A stretch of 64,000 bases of DNA, from NCBI RefSeq assembly GCF_016919245.1, contig NZ_JAFEJA010000001.1, positions 2,046,001-2,110,000 of the forward strand. Direction: 5' to 3'. The position numbers were made by a program, and so were the translations under genes. Below, one piece after another: positions 1-8,536 of the stretch. Origin of the DNA: Streptomyces zhihengii. Its GTDB lineage: Bacteria; Actinomycetota; Actinomycetes; Streptomycetales; Streptomycetaceae. How positions within the stretch are numbered: the stretch's first letter is position 1; each line of letters opens with the position of its first letter. Below the pieces are notes generated by a model that was not told the DNA's origin, ran no database searches, and saw only the letters and a list, made by a program, of their open reading frames with translations.

Positions 1-1
1 C

Positions 2-25
2 TTTCCCGAGCTGGAGAAGGCGTGA
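2..25 (+). CDS. 3' end of an upstream gene (partial)
   Basis: The first bases read in frame as the last seven codons of an open frame ending in TGA (FPELEKA-stop). This stop overlaps the GTG start of the next gene as GTGA, the arrangement expected for translational coupling. Only the tail is in the window, so the product cannot be named. Confidence 0.45.
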   Translation, partial: FPELEKA

Positions 26-762
26 TCGAGGACATCCTGCCCGCGGGCATACGGTTCGCCGAGGCGTTCGACGACAGCGAGGCACCCGACTGGTTCCCGG
101 AGGAGGAGGCGCTGGTCGCGCGGGCCGTGGAGAAGCGTCGCCGCGAGTTCGCGACCGTCCGCCGCCTCGCCCGCACCGCGCTGGGCTCGCTCGGCGTGCC
201 GAAGGTGCCGCTGCTGCCGGGCAAGCGCGGGGCGCCGCAGTGGCCGGACGGGATCGTCGGCAGCATGACCCACTGCGCCGGGTACCGGGGGGCGGTGGCG
301 ACGCGGGGTTGCGACTTCGCCTCCGTCGGCATCGACGCCGAGCCCCACGAGCGGCTGCCCCAGGGCGTGATGGACGCGGTGTCCCTCCCCGAGGAGCGGG
401 AGCGGCTGGCCGCGTGGCCGGCGCTCGCCGCCGGGGTCTTCGCGGACCGGCTGCTGTTCAGCGCGAAGGAGTCGGTCTTCAAGACGTGGTACCCGCTGAC
501 CGGGCGGGAGCTGGGCTTCGACGAGGCGTCGATCACCTTCACCTGCGAGACGGCGGTCTCGGGCAGCTTCGGCGCCCGGCTGCTGGTGCCGGGCCCCGAG
601 GTGGACGGGCAGCGGGTGGACCGCTTCACCGGCCGCTGGACGGCGCGGCGGGGGCTGGTGCTGACGGCGATCACCCTGCCCGCCGTCCGGATCCCCGCCC
701 GGGCGGCGCACGAGGACACCGCCCGCCGGACGGCCCAGGACCTCGCCCGGCGGGAGCCGTAG
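22..762 (+). CDS. 4'-phosphopantetheinyl transferase (Sfp/EntD type)
   Basis: Transfers the phosphopantetheine arm of coenzyme A to the conserved serine of carrier proteins (ACP/PCP) in fatty acid, polyketide or non-ribosomal peptide synthesis, in the cytoplasm. The 246-residue protein has the family signatures: SMTHCAGYRGA near residue 81, the VGIDAE metal-binding motif (D105, E107) and FSAKESVFKTWY (E150, K154), which together hold Mg2+ and CoA. Length is normal for the Sfp/EntD class. The GTG start sits 4-5 bases after a GGAGAAGG-type ribosome binding site and overlaps the stop of the preceding gene. It could activate the ACPs of the type I PKS later in the window, but that is inference, since the two loci are about 50 kb apart and such enzymes are usually promiscuous. 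Confidence 0.9.
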   Translation: MIEDILPAGIRFAEAFDDSEAPDWFPEEEALVARAVEKRRREFATVRRLARTALGSLGVPKVPLLPGKRGAPQWPDGIVGSMTHCAGYRGAVATRGCDFASVGIDAEPHERLPQGVMDAVSLPEERERLAAWPALAAGVFADRLLFSAKESVFKTWYPLTGRELGFDEASITFTCETAVSGSFGARLLVPGPEVDGQRVDRFTGRWTARRGLVLTAITLPAVRIPARAAHEDTARRTAQDLARREP

Positions 763-788
763 CGGCCTCCGCGAGCCGCGCATCCGCT

Positions 789-831
789 CCGCTGCGGGCC
801 CCGGGGGGTGCGACCCCGGGGCCCGCAGCGG
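789..831 (+). terminator. Strong hairpin terminator after the phosphopantetheinyl transferase
   Basis: Perfect 18-bp inverted repeat (arms 789-806 and 814-831, 7-nt loop), very GC-rich. It lies 26 bases past the stop codon. There is no U-tract, which is usual for Streptomyces terminators. Confidence 0.75.
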
Positions 832-954
832 CCTGACCGGGGTCCGACCCCCGGCCCTGCACCTGCCCCGCATTGGCACACGCGCCCCGAGCGCCTCACC
901 CGCCGCACCCGTCACGGGCCGCGAAGATCGACTTTACTAAACCATTACCTTAAC

Positions 955-980
955 TAAACGGTTTACTAGACAACGTTGTC
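955..980 (+). promoter_or_regulatory. Operator-like palindromes upstream of the ROK kinase
   Basis: An unusually AT-rich stretch (about 930-968) carries repeated TTWACTAA-like elements and TAAACGGTTTA (955-965). It is followed by the exact 12-bp palindrome GACAACGTTGTC (969-980). A central CG in a short perfect palindrome is the hallmark of LacI-family operators. The identical palindrome recurs before the GH5 mannanase (11826-11837) and inside the beta-mannosidase gene. Position 66 bases before the kinase start fits repression of this promoter. No -10/-35 pair could be assigned with confidence. Confidence 0.65.
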
Positions 981-1045
981 AGATGCGGCCAGAGTGTGCC
1001 CCACGGGGCGAGGGACCGCTTCCCTCCAGGAAAGAGGTGGACGAC

Positions 1046-2041
1046 GTGACGGTGTACGGAGCACTGGACATCGGAGGCACGAAGATCGCGGGCGCGCTCG
1101 TCGACGGCTCGGGCTCGGTACTGGTGCGGGCCCAGCGGCCGACGCCCGCCGCCGAGCCGGCCGGGACGCTGATGGCGGCGGTGGCGGCGGTCCTCGACGA
1201 ACTCGCCACCGACCCCCGGTGGGACGCGATGTCCTGCCTCGGCATCGCCAGCGCGGGCCCGGTGGACACCTCGGCCGGCACGGTCAGCCCCGTCAACATC
1301 CCCGGCTGGCGCCGCTTCCCGCTCGTCGACCGGGTGGCCGCGCACCCGCGCCTGCCGCGCGGGCTGCGGCCGGTGCTCAGCGGCGACGCCGTCGCCATGA
1401 CGGCCGCGGAGCACTGGCGCGGCGCCGCGCGGGGTGTCGCGGACGCCCTGTGCATGGTGGTGTCCACCGGCGTCGGCGGCGGACTGGTCATCGGCGGGGC
1501 CGTCCACACCGGCCGGACGGGGAACGCCGGGCACATCGGCCACATCACGGTGGACCTCGACGGGGCCGTGTGCCCGTGCGGCGCGCCCGGCTGCCTGGAG
1601 GGGCTGGCCAGCGGTACGGCGATCCTCGCCCATGCGCGGGCCGCCGGATGGACGCCGCCCCCGGGCGCCACGGCCGACGCGGCGGCGGTCGCGGCGTCCG
1701 CCCGGGCGGGGGACCTCCGCGCGGCGGCGGCCTACGAGCGGGCGGCGCAGGCCCTGGCGGCGGCGATCGCGGCGACGGCCGCGCTCGTCGAGCTGGACCT
1801 GGTGGTGATCGGCGGCGGGGTGGCCCAGGCCGGCGAGACCCTGTTCGCGCCGCTGCGCCGGCATCTGGCGGCGTACGCGGTCCTCGACTTCACCCGGGGC
1901 CTGCCGGTGGTGCCCGCCCGGCTCGCCCTGGACGCCGGGCTGGTCGGCGCGGCGGCCATCGCCGCGGCGGCCCGCGGCGGGCAGGTGCCGCCGCCCGCGC
2001 CGCTTCCGGCCGCCGCGGCCGTGGCGGGCCCGCGCGGGTAG
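1046..2041 (+). CDS. ROK-family sugar kinase (glucokinase/mannokinase type)
   Basis: Cytoplasmic ATP-dependent sugar kinase of the ROK family. The protein opens with the phosphate-binding motif ALDIGGTKIAGALVD. It has the ROK zinc motif CPCGAPGCLEGLASG near residues 175-190 and a GVGGGLVIGG segment, and no N-terminal helix-turn-helix, so it is a kinase rather than a ROK repressor. The GTG at 1046 is preferred because an AAAGAGG ribosome binding site lies 8 bases upstream; the frame remains open further upstream without a better site. Expected length is about 331 residues. Its location beside beta-mannosidase and a LacI operator shared with a mannanase suggests it phosphorylates mannose (or glucose) released from manno-oligosaccharides. 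Substrate is inferred from context only. Confidence 0.85.
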   Translation: MTVYGALDIGGTKIAGALVDGSGSVLVRAQRPTPAAEPAGTLMAAVAAVLDELATDPRWDAMSCLGIASAGPVDTSAGTVSPVNIPGWRRFPLVDRVAAHPRLPRGLRPVLSGDAVAMTAAEHWRGAARGVADALCMVVSTGVGGGLVIGGAVHTGRTGNAGHIGHITVDLDGAVCPCGAPGCLEGLASGTAILAHARAAGWTPPPGATADAAAVAASARAGDLRAAAAYERAAQALAAAIAATAALVELDLVVIGGGVAQAGETLFAPLRRHLAAYAVLDFTRGLPVVPARLALDAGLVGAAAIAAAARGGQVPPPAPLPAAAAVAGPRG

Positions 2042-2071
2042 CGGATCCGGCCGCACCGCACGGCGGTGGTG

Positions 2072-2340
2072 GTCCGGGAACGGACGGTCACACCACGGTG
2101 CCGGGGTCCGAGAACGGACGGTCACACCACGGTGCCGGGGTCCGAGAACGGACGGTCACACCGCGATGCCGGGGTCCGAGAACGGACGGTCACACCACGG
2201 TGGCGGGGTCCGAGAACGGACGGTCACACCGCGATGCCGGGGTCCGAGAACGGACGGCCGCACCACGGTGCCGGGGTCCGAGAACGGACGCCAGCACCGC
2301 AGTACCGGTGGTCCGCGACCCGGCGGCCGCACCGCAGTGC
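2072..2340. repeat. 34-bp tandem repeat array
   Basis: Near-identical 34-bp units begin at 2072, 2106, 2140, 2174, 2208, 2242 and 2276, followed by one or two degenerate copies. Each unit contains GAACGGACGGTCACACC and ends in CCGGG. Variation between copies is limited to a few positions (CCACGG or CGCGAT in the middle). Units abut directly with no spacers, so this is a VNTR-like array and not a CRISPR. It lies between the kinase stop and the LacI stop and fills most of that 378-base gap. Confidence 0.9.
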
Positions 2341-2360
2341 CGGTCGCCCGCGAACGGGCG

Positions 2361-2392
2361 GCAGGGCCGCACCCTCGGGGGTGCGGCCCTGC
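2361..2392. terminator. Bidirectional terminator between kinase and LacI gene
   Basis: Perfect 14-bp stem (2361-2374 with 2379-2392) closed by a TCGG tetraloop. It sits between two convergent genes and can serve both. Confidence 0.8.
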
Positions 2393-2419
2393 CGTAGGTA
2401 TCCGGTGGTCGACGGCGCC

Positions 2420-3445
2420 CTAATGGGGGGCGGGCGCCGTCGAACCGCGCGGGGTGAGGGAGGGGGTGGGGACCTGGAGCGCCCCGGTGTGGGTGCCCTC
2501 GATCACCCCGAACAGCGTGCGGGCCACCTCGGCGCCGAAGTGGTGCACGTCGTGGCTCATGGCCGACAGGGTGGGGTGGGTGATGCGGCACAACTGGGAG
2601 TCGTCCCAGGCGAGCAGGGAGACGTCGTCGGGGACGACGAAGCCCATCTCGGCGGCCACGCCCGCGCCCGCGACGGCCATGATGTCGTTGTCGTACACGA
2701 TGGCCGTGGGCCGCTCGGCGGAGAGCAGCAGGGAGCGGGTGGCCCGGGCGCCCTCCTTGCCGTCGAAGCCGGTGGCGATCTGCCGCCCCTCCGCCAGGCC
2801 CAGTTCCCGCATGGTCGTGGCGAACGCGGCTGCGCGGATGGCGCTGTGCCCGAGGCCGGCCGGGCCGCCGACCCGCGCGATCCGCCGGTGCCCGAGAGCG
2901 GCCAGGTAGCGGACGGCCTCCGCCGCCGCCGTGGCGTCGTCCGTCCACACCGCCGGGAAGCCGCCGGTCAGCGACGGATGGCCGACGGCGACCGCGGGCA
3001 GCCCGATGGCCTGGAGGGACGGCACCCGCGGATCGTTCTCGTGGAAGTCGACGAGGACGGCGCCGGCGATCGTCTGGCTGCGCCACCAGGTGGTGTAGAG
3101 CTCGATCTCCTCGTCGAGGTCCCGCACCAGGCGCAGCAGCAGGGAGCAGGAGCGTTCGGCGAGGACGCTCTCGATGCCGGAGATGAAGTCCATGTAGAAC
3201 GGTTCGAGCCCGAGGAGCCGCGCGGGCCGGCACAGGGCCAGTCCGATGATGTCCACGCGCTGGCTGGAGAGGCTGCGCGCGGTCACGTTGGGTGCCCAGC
3301 CGAGCTCGCGCGCCGCCGCGAAGATGCGCTCGCGGGTGGCCTGCGAGACGCCCGGCTTCTGGTTGAAGGCCAGCGAGACCGCGCCCTTGGAGACTCCGGC
3401 GCGGGCCGCGACGTCCTTGATGGTGACGCGTGCGGGGCTGTTCAC
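2420..3445 (-). CDS. LacI-family transcriptional repressor (mannan region, copy 1)
   Basis: DNA-binding sugar-responsive repressor of 341 residues, normal LacI length. The N-terminal helix-turn-helix reads VTIKDVAARAGVSKGAVSLAFNQKPGVS. The rest is a periplasmic-binding-like effector domain, with the typical YDNDIMAVAGAGVAAEMGFVVPDDVSLLAWDDS segment. The GTG start overlaps the stop of the beta-mannosidase by four bases (GTGA), so the two are translationally coupled and presumably share a promoter at about 5980. That promoter carries an ACCGGT-type operator, which suggests autoregulation. It is clearly paralogous to the LacI gene at 13324-14340, with matching blocks such as FYMDFISGIESVL and LGHRRIARV. 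Which of the two operator types it binds cannot be told from sequence. Confidence 0.92.
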   Translation of the reverse strand: MNSPARVTIKDVAARAGVSKGAVSLAFNQKPGVSQATRERIFAAARELGWAPNVTARSLSSQRVDIIGLALCRPARLLGLEPFYMDFISGIESVLAERSCSLLLRLVRDLDEEIELYTTWWRSQTIAGAVLVDFHENDPRVPSLQAIGLPAVAVGHPSLTGGFPAVWTDDATAAAEAVRYLAALGHRRIARVGGPAGLGHSAIRAAAFATTMRELGLAEGRQIATGFDGKEGARATRSLLLSAERPTAIVYDNDIMAVAGAGVAAEMGFVVPDDVSLLAWDDSQLCRITHPTLSAMSHDVHHFGAEVARTLFGVIEGTHTGALQVPTPSLTPRGSTAPAPH

Positions 3446-5895
3446 GCCGTGTCCACGCAGAACAGGGCCGCCCGTACGTCGGCCTCGGTCACCGGCGGGC
3501 AGCCGGTGACGCGGATGCGGACCTGTTCGCCGGGGAGCAGGGTCACCAGGCCCGTGTCGGCCGCGGCCGAGGGGCCGAACCGGTCGGCCTGGAGGAGGAG
3601 ATCCCTGAGGAGGGTGTGCGCGCTCACCACGACATCGACCCTATCGCCCTGACCCGGGACCGGTTCCACACCGACGTCGTACGACGGCCGCGGGTAGGCG
3701 AAGTCCTTGTCGGGCACGGGGAAGTGCAGGGCGCGCAGGCCGTCCGCATCGGCGGCGAGGAACTCCTTCGCGGACGCCCCGTCCGGCACCAGGCCGTCGG
3801 GGACGGGCAGCCGCACCACCGAGCGGGGGGCGGCCGTCACGTCCAGCACCGCCCGGTGCAGGGTGCCGCCGCCGGACTCCAGCCGGCGCAGGGCGACGGA
3901 GGTGCGCCACTCGGTGGCGGACTGGTTCACCACGGCGAGCGTGAGCCCGGCGCCGGTGCCGCTGCCGTCACCGTCACCGCCGCCGTCGGAGCCGGAGCCG
4001 GAGCCGGAGCCCGGCAGCAGGGTGAGCAGCCGGTCGGCGTAGACCCGGCGCAGTTCGTGGTGGAGGGGCTTGAGGCGGCCGTCGCCGTCGATCGCGGCCC
4101 AGGAGCTGACCGGCCAGCAGTCGTTGAGCTGCCACACCACGGTGCCGGCGCAGACCGGCCAGTGGGAGCGCCAGTGCTCGATGCCCGCGGCGACGGCGCG
4201 GGCCTGGACGACCTGGGTGAGGTGGTGCCAGCGGTCGAAGTCGCCCTCGGGGAGCGGGAAGTGCCGGGCGAGGCCGCGGTTCAGCTTGCCGTTGCCGTCC
4301 TCGGCCTTCTGGTGGTGGAGCATGCCCGGGGAGTCGGGCGCGAGCGTCTCGCCCGGCAGGGCGCGGCGCAGGGTCGCCATCGCGGGCGGCGCCTGCCAGC
4401 CGAACTCGGCGACGAAGCGGGGCACGTCGGCGCGGTACTCGGCGTAGTCCTGGCGGTTCCACACCTCCCAGGAGTGGTGGGTGCCGTGCGCGGGGTCGTT
4501 GGGGTGGTGGTCCCAGGAGCCGGACCAGGGGCTGCCCGCGGTGTAGGGGCGGGTGGGGTCGAGCTCGGCGACGATCCGGGGCAGCAGGCCGAGGTAGTAG
4601 CCCTCGCCCCAGGAGTCGCCGGCGAGTGCCGGCTCCCAGTCCCAGTCGCGGAAGCCCCAGAGGTTCTCGTTGTTGCCGTTCCAGAGCACGAGGCTGGGGT
4701 GGGGCATCAGCCGGACAACGTTGTCGCGGGCCTCGGCGTCGATCTCGCCGCGCAGCGGCTGCTCCTCGGGATAGGCGGAGCAGGCGAAGAGGAAGTCCTG
4801 CCAGACGAGCAGGCCCAGTTCGTCGCAGGCGTCGTAGAAGGCGTCGTCCTCGTAGATGCCGCCGCCCCAGATGCGGACCAGGTCGATGTTGGCGTCGGCG
4901 GCCTGGGCGAGGCGGGTGCGGTAGCGCTCGGGGGTCACCCGGGTGACGAAGGCGTCGTCGGGGATCCAGTTGACGCCCCGGGCGAAGAGGCGTTCGCCGT
5001 TGACCACGAGGGTGAAGCCGGTGCCGTGCTCGTCGGCTGAGCGGTCCAGCTCCACGGTGCGGAAGCCGATCCGGCGGTGCCAGGAGTCGAGCGGTCCGTC
5101 CGCGTCGCGCAGGGTGACGCCGAGGTCGTACAGGGGCTGTTCGCCGTAGCCGCGCGGCCACCAGAGCCGGGCGCCGGGGACGTCGAGGCGGAGCACGGCC
5201 TCGTCCCCCTCGAAGGAGACCTCGGCGCCGGCGCCGTCCACCGAGACGGCGGCGGTGAGCGTGCGGCCCGCTCCGCGGGCGGTGCGCTCGACGGTCAGCC
5301 GTACCTCGACGCGGCCGGTGCCGTCCTCGACGGTGACCAGCGGGCGGACGGAGGCGAGGCGGGCGGTGGACCAGTGCTCCAGCCGGACGGGGCGCCAGAT
5401 GCCGGCGGTGACCAGCGTCGGGCCCCAGTCCCAGCCGAAGTTGCAGGCCATCTTGCGGATGTACTGGGAGGGCTCGGGATACACGTTGGGCCGGTCGCCG
5501 GTGAGGGCGCGGACGCGGTCCGCCTCGTCGTAGGCGGAGCCGAAGCGCACGTCGAGCTCGCCCGCCAGGCCCGTGACGTCGAAGCGGTGGGTGCGGTGCA
5601 TGTTGCGGGTGGTGCCGACCGTCCGGCCCGCGAAGGTGACCGTGGCCGCGGTGTCGAGGCCCTCGAAGACGAGATCGGCGCGCTCGTGCGCGCTGTCGTG
5701 GGCGACCTCGGTGCGGTAGGTCCAGTCACGGCGGCCGATCCAGGCGACCTCCTTCTCGCGCTCGCCGATGTACGGGTCCTCGATCAGGCCGGCGGCGAGC
5801 AGATCGGTGTGGACGCAGCCGGGGACCGCCGCCGGAAGCGATTCCCCGTCGTGAAGCAGGCTCCAGCCGTCGGTGAGCTGGGTGACGTCCTTCAT
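3442..5895 (-). CDS. GH2 beta-mannosidase
   Basis: Hydrolyses terminal non-reducing beta-D-mannose from manno-oligosaccharides in the cytoplasm (no signal peptide). The protein is 817 residues with the GH2 layout: N-terminal jelly roll, immunoglobulin-like domain, and TIM barrel from about residue 300. The acid/base is E410 in WNGNNENLWGF and the nucleophile E497 in FVAEFGWQAPP, both typical of beta-mannosidases. The WGGGIYEDDAFYDACDELG block supports this. A Gly/Ser/Asp-rich linker (near residue 640) separates the C-terminal beta domain. The ATG at 5895 was chosen because GGAG lies 9-12 bases upstream and the GH2 fold begins here. It heads an operon with the LacI gene and is divergent from the sugar-binding lipoprotein gene. 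Codons 391-394 contain an exact copy of the GACAACGTTGTC palindrome. Confidence 0.93.
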   Translation of the reverse strand: MKDVTQLTDGWSLLHDGESLPAAVPGCVHTDLLAAGLIEDPYIGEREKEVAWIGRRDWTYRTEVAHDSAHERADLVFEGLDTAATVTFAGRTVGTTRNMHRTHRFDVTGLAGELDVRFGSAYDEADRVRALTGDRPNVYPEPSQYIRKMACNFGWDWGPTLVTAGIWRPVRLEHWSTARLASVRPLVTVEDGTGRVEVRLTVERTARGAGRTLTAAVSVDGAGAEVSFEGDEAVLRLDVPGARLWWPRGYGEQPLYDLGVTLRDADGPLDSWHRRIGFRTVELDRSADEHGTGFTLVVNGERLFARGVNWIPDDAFVTRVTPERYRTRLAQAADANIDLVRIWGGGIYEDDAFYDACDELGLLVWQDFLFACSAYPEEQPLRGEIDAEARDNVVRLMPHPSLVLWNGNNENLWGFRDWDWEPALAGDSWGEGYYLGLLPRIVAELDPTRPYTAGSPWSGSWDHHPNDPAHGTHHSWEVWNRQDYAEYRADVPRFVAEFGWQAPPAMATLRRALPGETLAPDSPGMLHHQKAEDGNGKLNRGLARHFPLPEGDFDRWHHLTQVVQARAVAAGIEHWRSHWPVCAGTVVWQLNDCWPVSSWAAIDGDGRLKPLHHELRRVYADRLLTLLPGSGSGSGSDGGGDGDGSGTGAGLTLAVVNQSATEWRTSVALRRLESGGGTLHRAVLDVTAAPRSVVRLPVPDGLVPDGASAKEFLAADADGLRALHFPVPDKDFAYPRPSYDVGVEPVPGQGDRVDVVVSAHTLLRDLLLQADRFGPSAAADTGLVTLLPGEQVRIRVTGCPPVTEADVRAALFCVDTA
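4714..4725. promoter_or_regulatory. Intragenic copy of the GACAACGTTGTC palindrome
   Basis: Exact 12-bp palindrome, identical to those upstream of the ROK kinase and the GH5 mannanase, inside the beta-mannosidase coding region (encoding DNVV). It uses the rare Val codon GTT. It could be a real secondary operator (looping or road-block), or a coincidence. Confidence 0.35.
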
Positions 5896-5973
5896 GGTGC
5901 GGCTCCAATCGCCTGGCGCAGGCCGGATGGTGGACAACGGCGCTCAACGTAACGCGGTGATCCGGTCCTGTCC

Positions 5974-5988
5974 ATAAACCGGTCAAGC
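5974..5988 (-). promoter_or_regulatory. ACCGGT-type operator overlapping the beta-mannosidase promoter
   Basis: ATAAACCGGTCAAGC on the plus strand. Read on the minus strand it contains TTGACC, a good -35 hexamer, about 90 bases before the mannosidase start. The motif matches the sites at 6083, 15831 and 15887 (core AACCGGT with AA/TT flanks). A repressor here would block RNA polymerase at the -35. Confidence 0.6.
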
Positions 5989-6082
5989 TACGAAGGCTCC
6001 ATGTGACGGCCGCCGACCTGCCCTGACGCCATGGGACTCGATGCACCGCTGGTAACGATTGCGCATCGTGGTGGAAATCAGA

Positions 6083-6113
6083 GCTTTACCGGTTCACACC
6101 CGCCTGCCATAGT
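6083..6113 (+). promoter_or_regulatory. Promoter and ACCGGT operator of the mannan-region ABC importer
   Basis: GCTTTACCGGTTCAC (6083-6097) contains a possible -35 TTTACC. A CATAGT -10 follows at 6108-6113 with 17-bp spacing. The same arrangement (TAACGATTG, CATCG, then GCTTTACCGGTTCAC, then GCCAT-TGCCGA) is conserved upstream of the paralogous lipoprotein gene on the other strand near 15,840. Conservation of the block strongly suggests a functional promoter-operator. An additional short inverted repeat ACGAT-TGCGC-ATCGT lies at 6055-6069. Confidence 0.65.
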
Positions 6114-6164
6114 GCCGACATCCCACCCGTAGACCTGAGCCGCCATCCTTGAGGAGTTGGGCAC

Positions 6165-7484
6165 ATGGGGAAGAAGAAGACCCTTGTCTGCGCACTGGCC
6201 GTCGTCACCGCGCTGACCGCTGCGGGATGCGGCGGTGGAGGCACGGCCTCCACGGAGACGGCGTCGGCGCCGGCCGACCCCGCGAAGGTCTCCGGCACCA
6301 TCACCGTCCTGACCCACCGCACGGATCTGGTCAAGGACGGGTCGATGGAGGCCTACGCGGCCGAGTTCGCGAAGACCTATCCCAAGGTCAAGGTGAAGTT
6401 CGAGGGCCTCACCGACTACGAGGGCGAGGTCAAGATCCGGATGAACACCGAGAACTACGGTGACGTCCTGATGATCCCGGGTGCCGTGGCCAAGAACGAC
6501 TACCCGAAGTTCTTCGCCCCGCTGGGGACGACGGACGAACTGAGCGGCACCTACCGCTTCAGCGACAAGACCGATGTGAGCGGCAAGGTCTACGGCATCG
6601 CCCAGTTCGGCACCGCCAACGGCTTCATCTACAACAAGTCCGTCTGGGAGAAGGCCGGCGTCACCGAGTGGCCGAAGACGCCGCAGGAGTTCCTCGGCGC
6701 GCTGAAGGCGATCAAGGACAGGACGGACGCCACGCCGTACTACACCAACTTCAAGGACGGCTGGCCGCTGACGCAGTGGAGCGCCAACATCGGCTCGGTG
6801 ACCTGCGACACCGAGGCGAACAACAACCTCGCCAGCGCGGTCTCGCCGTGGAAGCAGGGCAGTGAGCTCAACGTCATCGACACCCTGCTGCACGACACCG
6901 TCAAGGGCGGGCTCATCGAGAAGGACCCCTCGACGACCAACTGGGAGGAGTCCAAGAACCTGCTCGCCAAGGGCACCATCGGCACCATGATGCTGGGCTC
7001 CTGGTCGATCACGCAGATGCAGGCGGCGGCCGTGACCGCGGGCGGCAGCGCCGACGACATCGGCTTCATGCCGTTCCCCGTCCAGAAGGACGGGAAGTTC
7101 TGCGCCACCCTCACCTCGGACTACCAGCAGGCGGTGAACATCCACTCCGAGCACAAGGAGGCCTCCCGCGCGTGGATCGACTGGTTCACGGCGAAGTCGG
7201 GCTACGCCGCCAAGGAGGGCGCCGTGCCCGCGGTGAAGGCAGACCCCATGCCGGCCACGCTGAAGTCCTTTGTTGACAACGATGTCACCTTCACCGAGCG
7301 CTCCGAGACCAAGACCGGCACGGTGAACGCCATCGACAACGCCGCGGAGATCGGCCTCGCCAAGCAGGACTACCGGCAGAAGCTCGTCGACATCGCCCGC
7401 GGGGCCCAGAAGGGCAGCCTCCAGGACTACTTCGCCGAGCTCGACAAGAAGTGGGACGAAGCCGCGAAGACCGCCGGTTCCTGA
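6165..7484 (+). CDS. Sugar ABC transporter substrate-binding lipoprotein (mannan region)
   Basis: Extracellular solute-binding protein (family 1) anchored in the membrane by a lipid. The 439-residue protein has a KKK signal peptide and the lipobox LTAAGC with Cys22. A mature solute-binding fold follows, with the usual GTITVLTHRTDLVKDGSMEAYAAEFAKTYP start region. It is followed directly by two permease genes on the same strand and is divergent from the beta-mannosidase, so the ligand is most likely a manno-oligosaccharide. A GAGGAGTT ribosome binding site precedes the ATG. No ABC ATPase is present nearby; Streptomyces sugar importers usually share the MsiK ATPase encoded elsewhere. A near-paralogue of identical length lies at 14444-15763. 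Confidence 0.92.
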   Translation: MGKKKTLVCALAVVTALTAAGCGGGGTASTETASAPADPAKVSGTITVLTHRTDLVKDGSMEAYAAEFAKTYPKVKVKFEGLTDYEGEVKIRMNTENYGDVLMIPGAVAKNDYPKFFAPLGTTDELSGTYRFSDKTDVSGKVYGIAQFGTANGFIYNKSVWEKAGVTEWPKTPQEFLGALKAIKDRTDATPYYTNFKDGWPLTQWSANIGSVTCDTEANNNLASAVSPWKQGSELNVIDTLLHDTVKGGLIEKDPSTTNWEESKNLLAKGTIGTMMLGSWSITQMQAAAVTAGGSADDIGFMPFPVQKDGKFCATLTSDYQQAVNIHSEHKEASRAWIDWFTAKSGYAAKEGAVPAVKADPMPATLKSFVDNDVTFTERSETKTGTVNAIDNAAEIGLAKQDYRQKLVDIARGAQKGSLQDYFAELDKKWDEAAKTAGS

Positions 7485-7498
7485 CAGCCGGCAGAGGC

Positions 7499-7531
7499 GG
7501 GCCCCGGCCGCACCGACACCGGCCGGGGCCC
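7499..7531 (+). terminator. Intercistronic hairpin between lipoprotein and permease
   Basis: Perfect 12-bp arms (7499-7510 and 7520-7531, 9-nt loop) beginning 14 bases after the lipoprotein stop and ending 39 bases before the permease start. Likely a partial terminator or mRNA stabiliser giving more binding protein than permease. Confidence 0.65.
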
Positions 7532-7570
7532 CCAGCCGCCGCGCGAGCGGACGACGAAAGGCCCCCGACA

Positions 7571-8536
7571 ATGACCGAGACGACCGACGCCGTCACCGCC
7601 AGGACGGCCACCGCCGGCCGCCGGGCCGCCCCCGGCCCGCCGAACCGGCCGGGGCGGCGCTCCGCCCCGCGCCGGCTGCTGCCCCGGATCACCCCGTGGC
7701 TGTTCCTGCTGGTGCCGCTGGCCCTGTTGGTGACGTTCACCTATGTGCCGGTGGCCAACATGGTCTACTACAGCTTCACGGACTGGGACGGCGTGAGCCC
7801 GGACCGGAACTTCACCGGCGTGGACAACTACACGCAGATCTTCACCCGGCCGGAACTGTTCCGGGTGTTCTTCGTGAGCTTCTACTATCTGGCCGCGTCC
7901 GTGTTCCAGATCGCCGTCGCCCTGTACTTCGCGACGGTGCTCAGTTTCGACCTGCGGTTCCGCAACCTGTTCAAGGGGATCCTCTTCTTCCCCTATCTGA
8001 TCAACGGCGTCGCCATCGGCTTCGTGTTCCTCTACTTCTTCCAGGACGGCGGCACCCTCGACTCCGTGCTCGGCTGGTTCGGCGCCGGGACCGACCACGC
8101 CTGGCTGGGCGATCCCGCCTCCGCCAACACCTCCCTCGCGGGCGTGTCCGTCTGGCGGTTCACCGGACTGAACTTCGTCCTATTCCTGGGCGCGATCCAG
8201 TCCATCCCCGGCGAGCTCTACGAGGCGGCCCAACTCGACGGCGCCTCACGGTGGCAGCAGTTCCGCCACATCATCGCCCCCAGCATCAAGCCCGTGGTGA
8301 GCCTCAGCATCATCCTGGCGATCTCCGGATCCCTGTCGGTCTTCGAGATCCCGTACATCATGACCGGCGGAGCGACCGGCACCTCCACGTTCGTCATCCA
8401 GACGGTGAAGCTGGCGTTCCAGTTCAACAAGACGGGCCTGGCGTCGGCCGCGGCGGTCGTGCTGCTGCTGATCATCCTGCTGATCACCTGGATCCAGCGC
8501 CGCCTGGTGCCCGATGAGAAGGTGGACCTCGTATGA
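7571..8536 (+). CDS. Sugar ABC transporter permease (MalF type)
   Basis: Integral membrane subunit of the importer, 321 residues with about six transmembrane helices. The first follows a basic Pro/Arg-rich N-terminus (about residue 40, WLFLLVPLALLVTFTYVP). The EAA loop that contacts the ATPase is visible as YEAAQLDGASRWQQFRHIIAPSIKP. The ATG at 7571 is preferred over upstream frame extension, which overlaps the intercistronic hairpin; its ribosome binding site (GAAAGG) is weak. The stop overlaps the next permease start (ATGA), so the two are coupled. Partner of the lipoprotein upstream. Confidence 0.92.
   Translation: MTETTDAVTARTATAGRRAAPGPPNRPGRRSAPRRLLPRITPWLFLLVPLALLVTFTYVPVANMVYYSFTDWDGVSPDRNFTGVDNYTQIFTRPELFRVFFVSFYYLAASVFQIAVALYFATVLSFDLRFRNLFKGILFFPYLINGVAIGFVFLYFFQDGGTLDSVLGWFGAGTDHAWLGDPASANTSLAGVSVWRFTGLNFVLFLGAIQSIPGELYEAAQLDGASRWQQFRHIIAPSIKPVVSLSIILAISGSLSVFEIPYIMTGGATGTSTFVIQTVKLAFQFNKTGLASAAAVVLLLIILLITWIQRRLVPDEKVDLV

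Noticed and set aside
2072..2340. CRISPR array
   Set aside because: The 34-bp units are contiguous, with no unique spacers between them and no cas genes in the window.
7275..7286. GACAACGATGTC inside the first lipoprotein gene as an operator
   Set aside because: One mismatch from the palindrome, not symmetrical, and explained by the coding sequence DNDV. Kept only as a remark.
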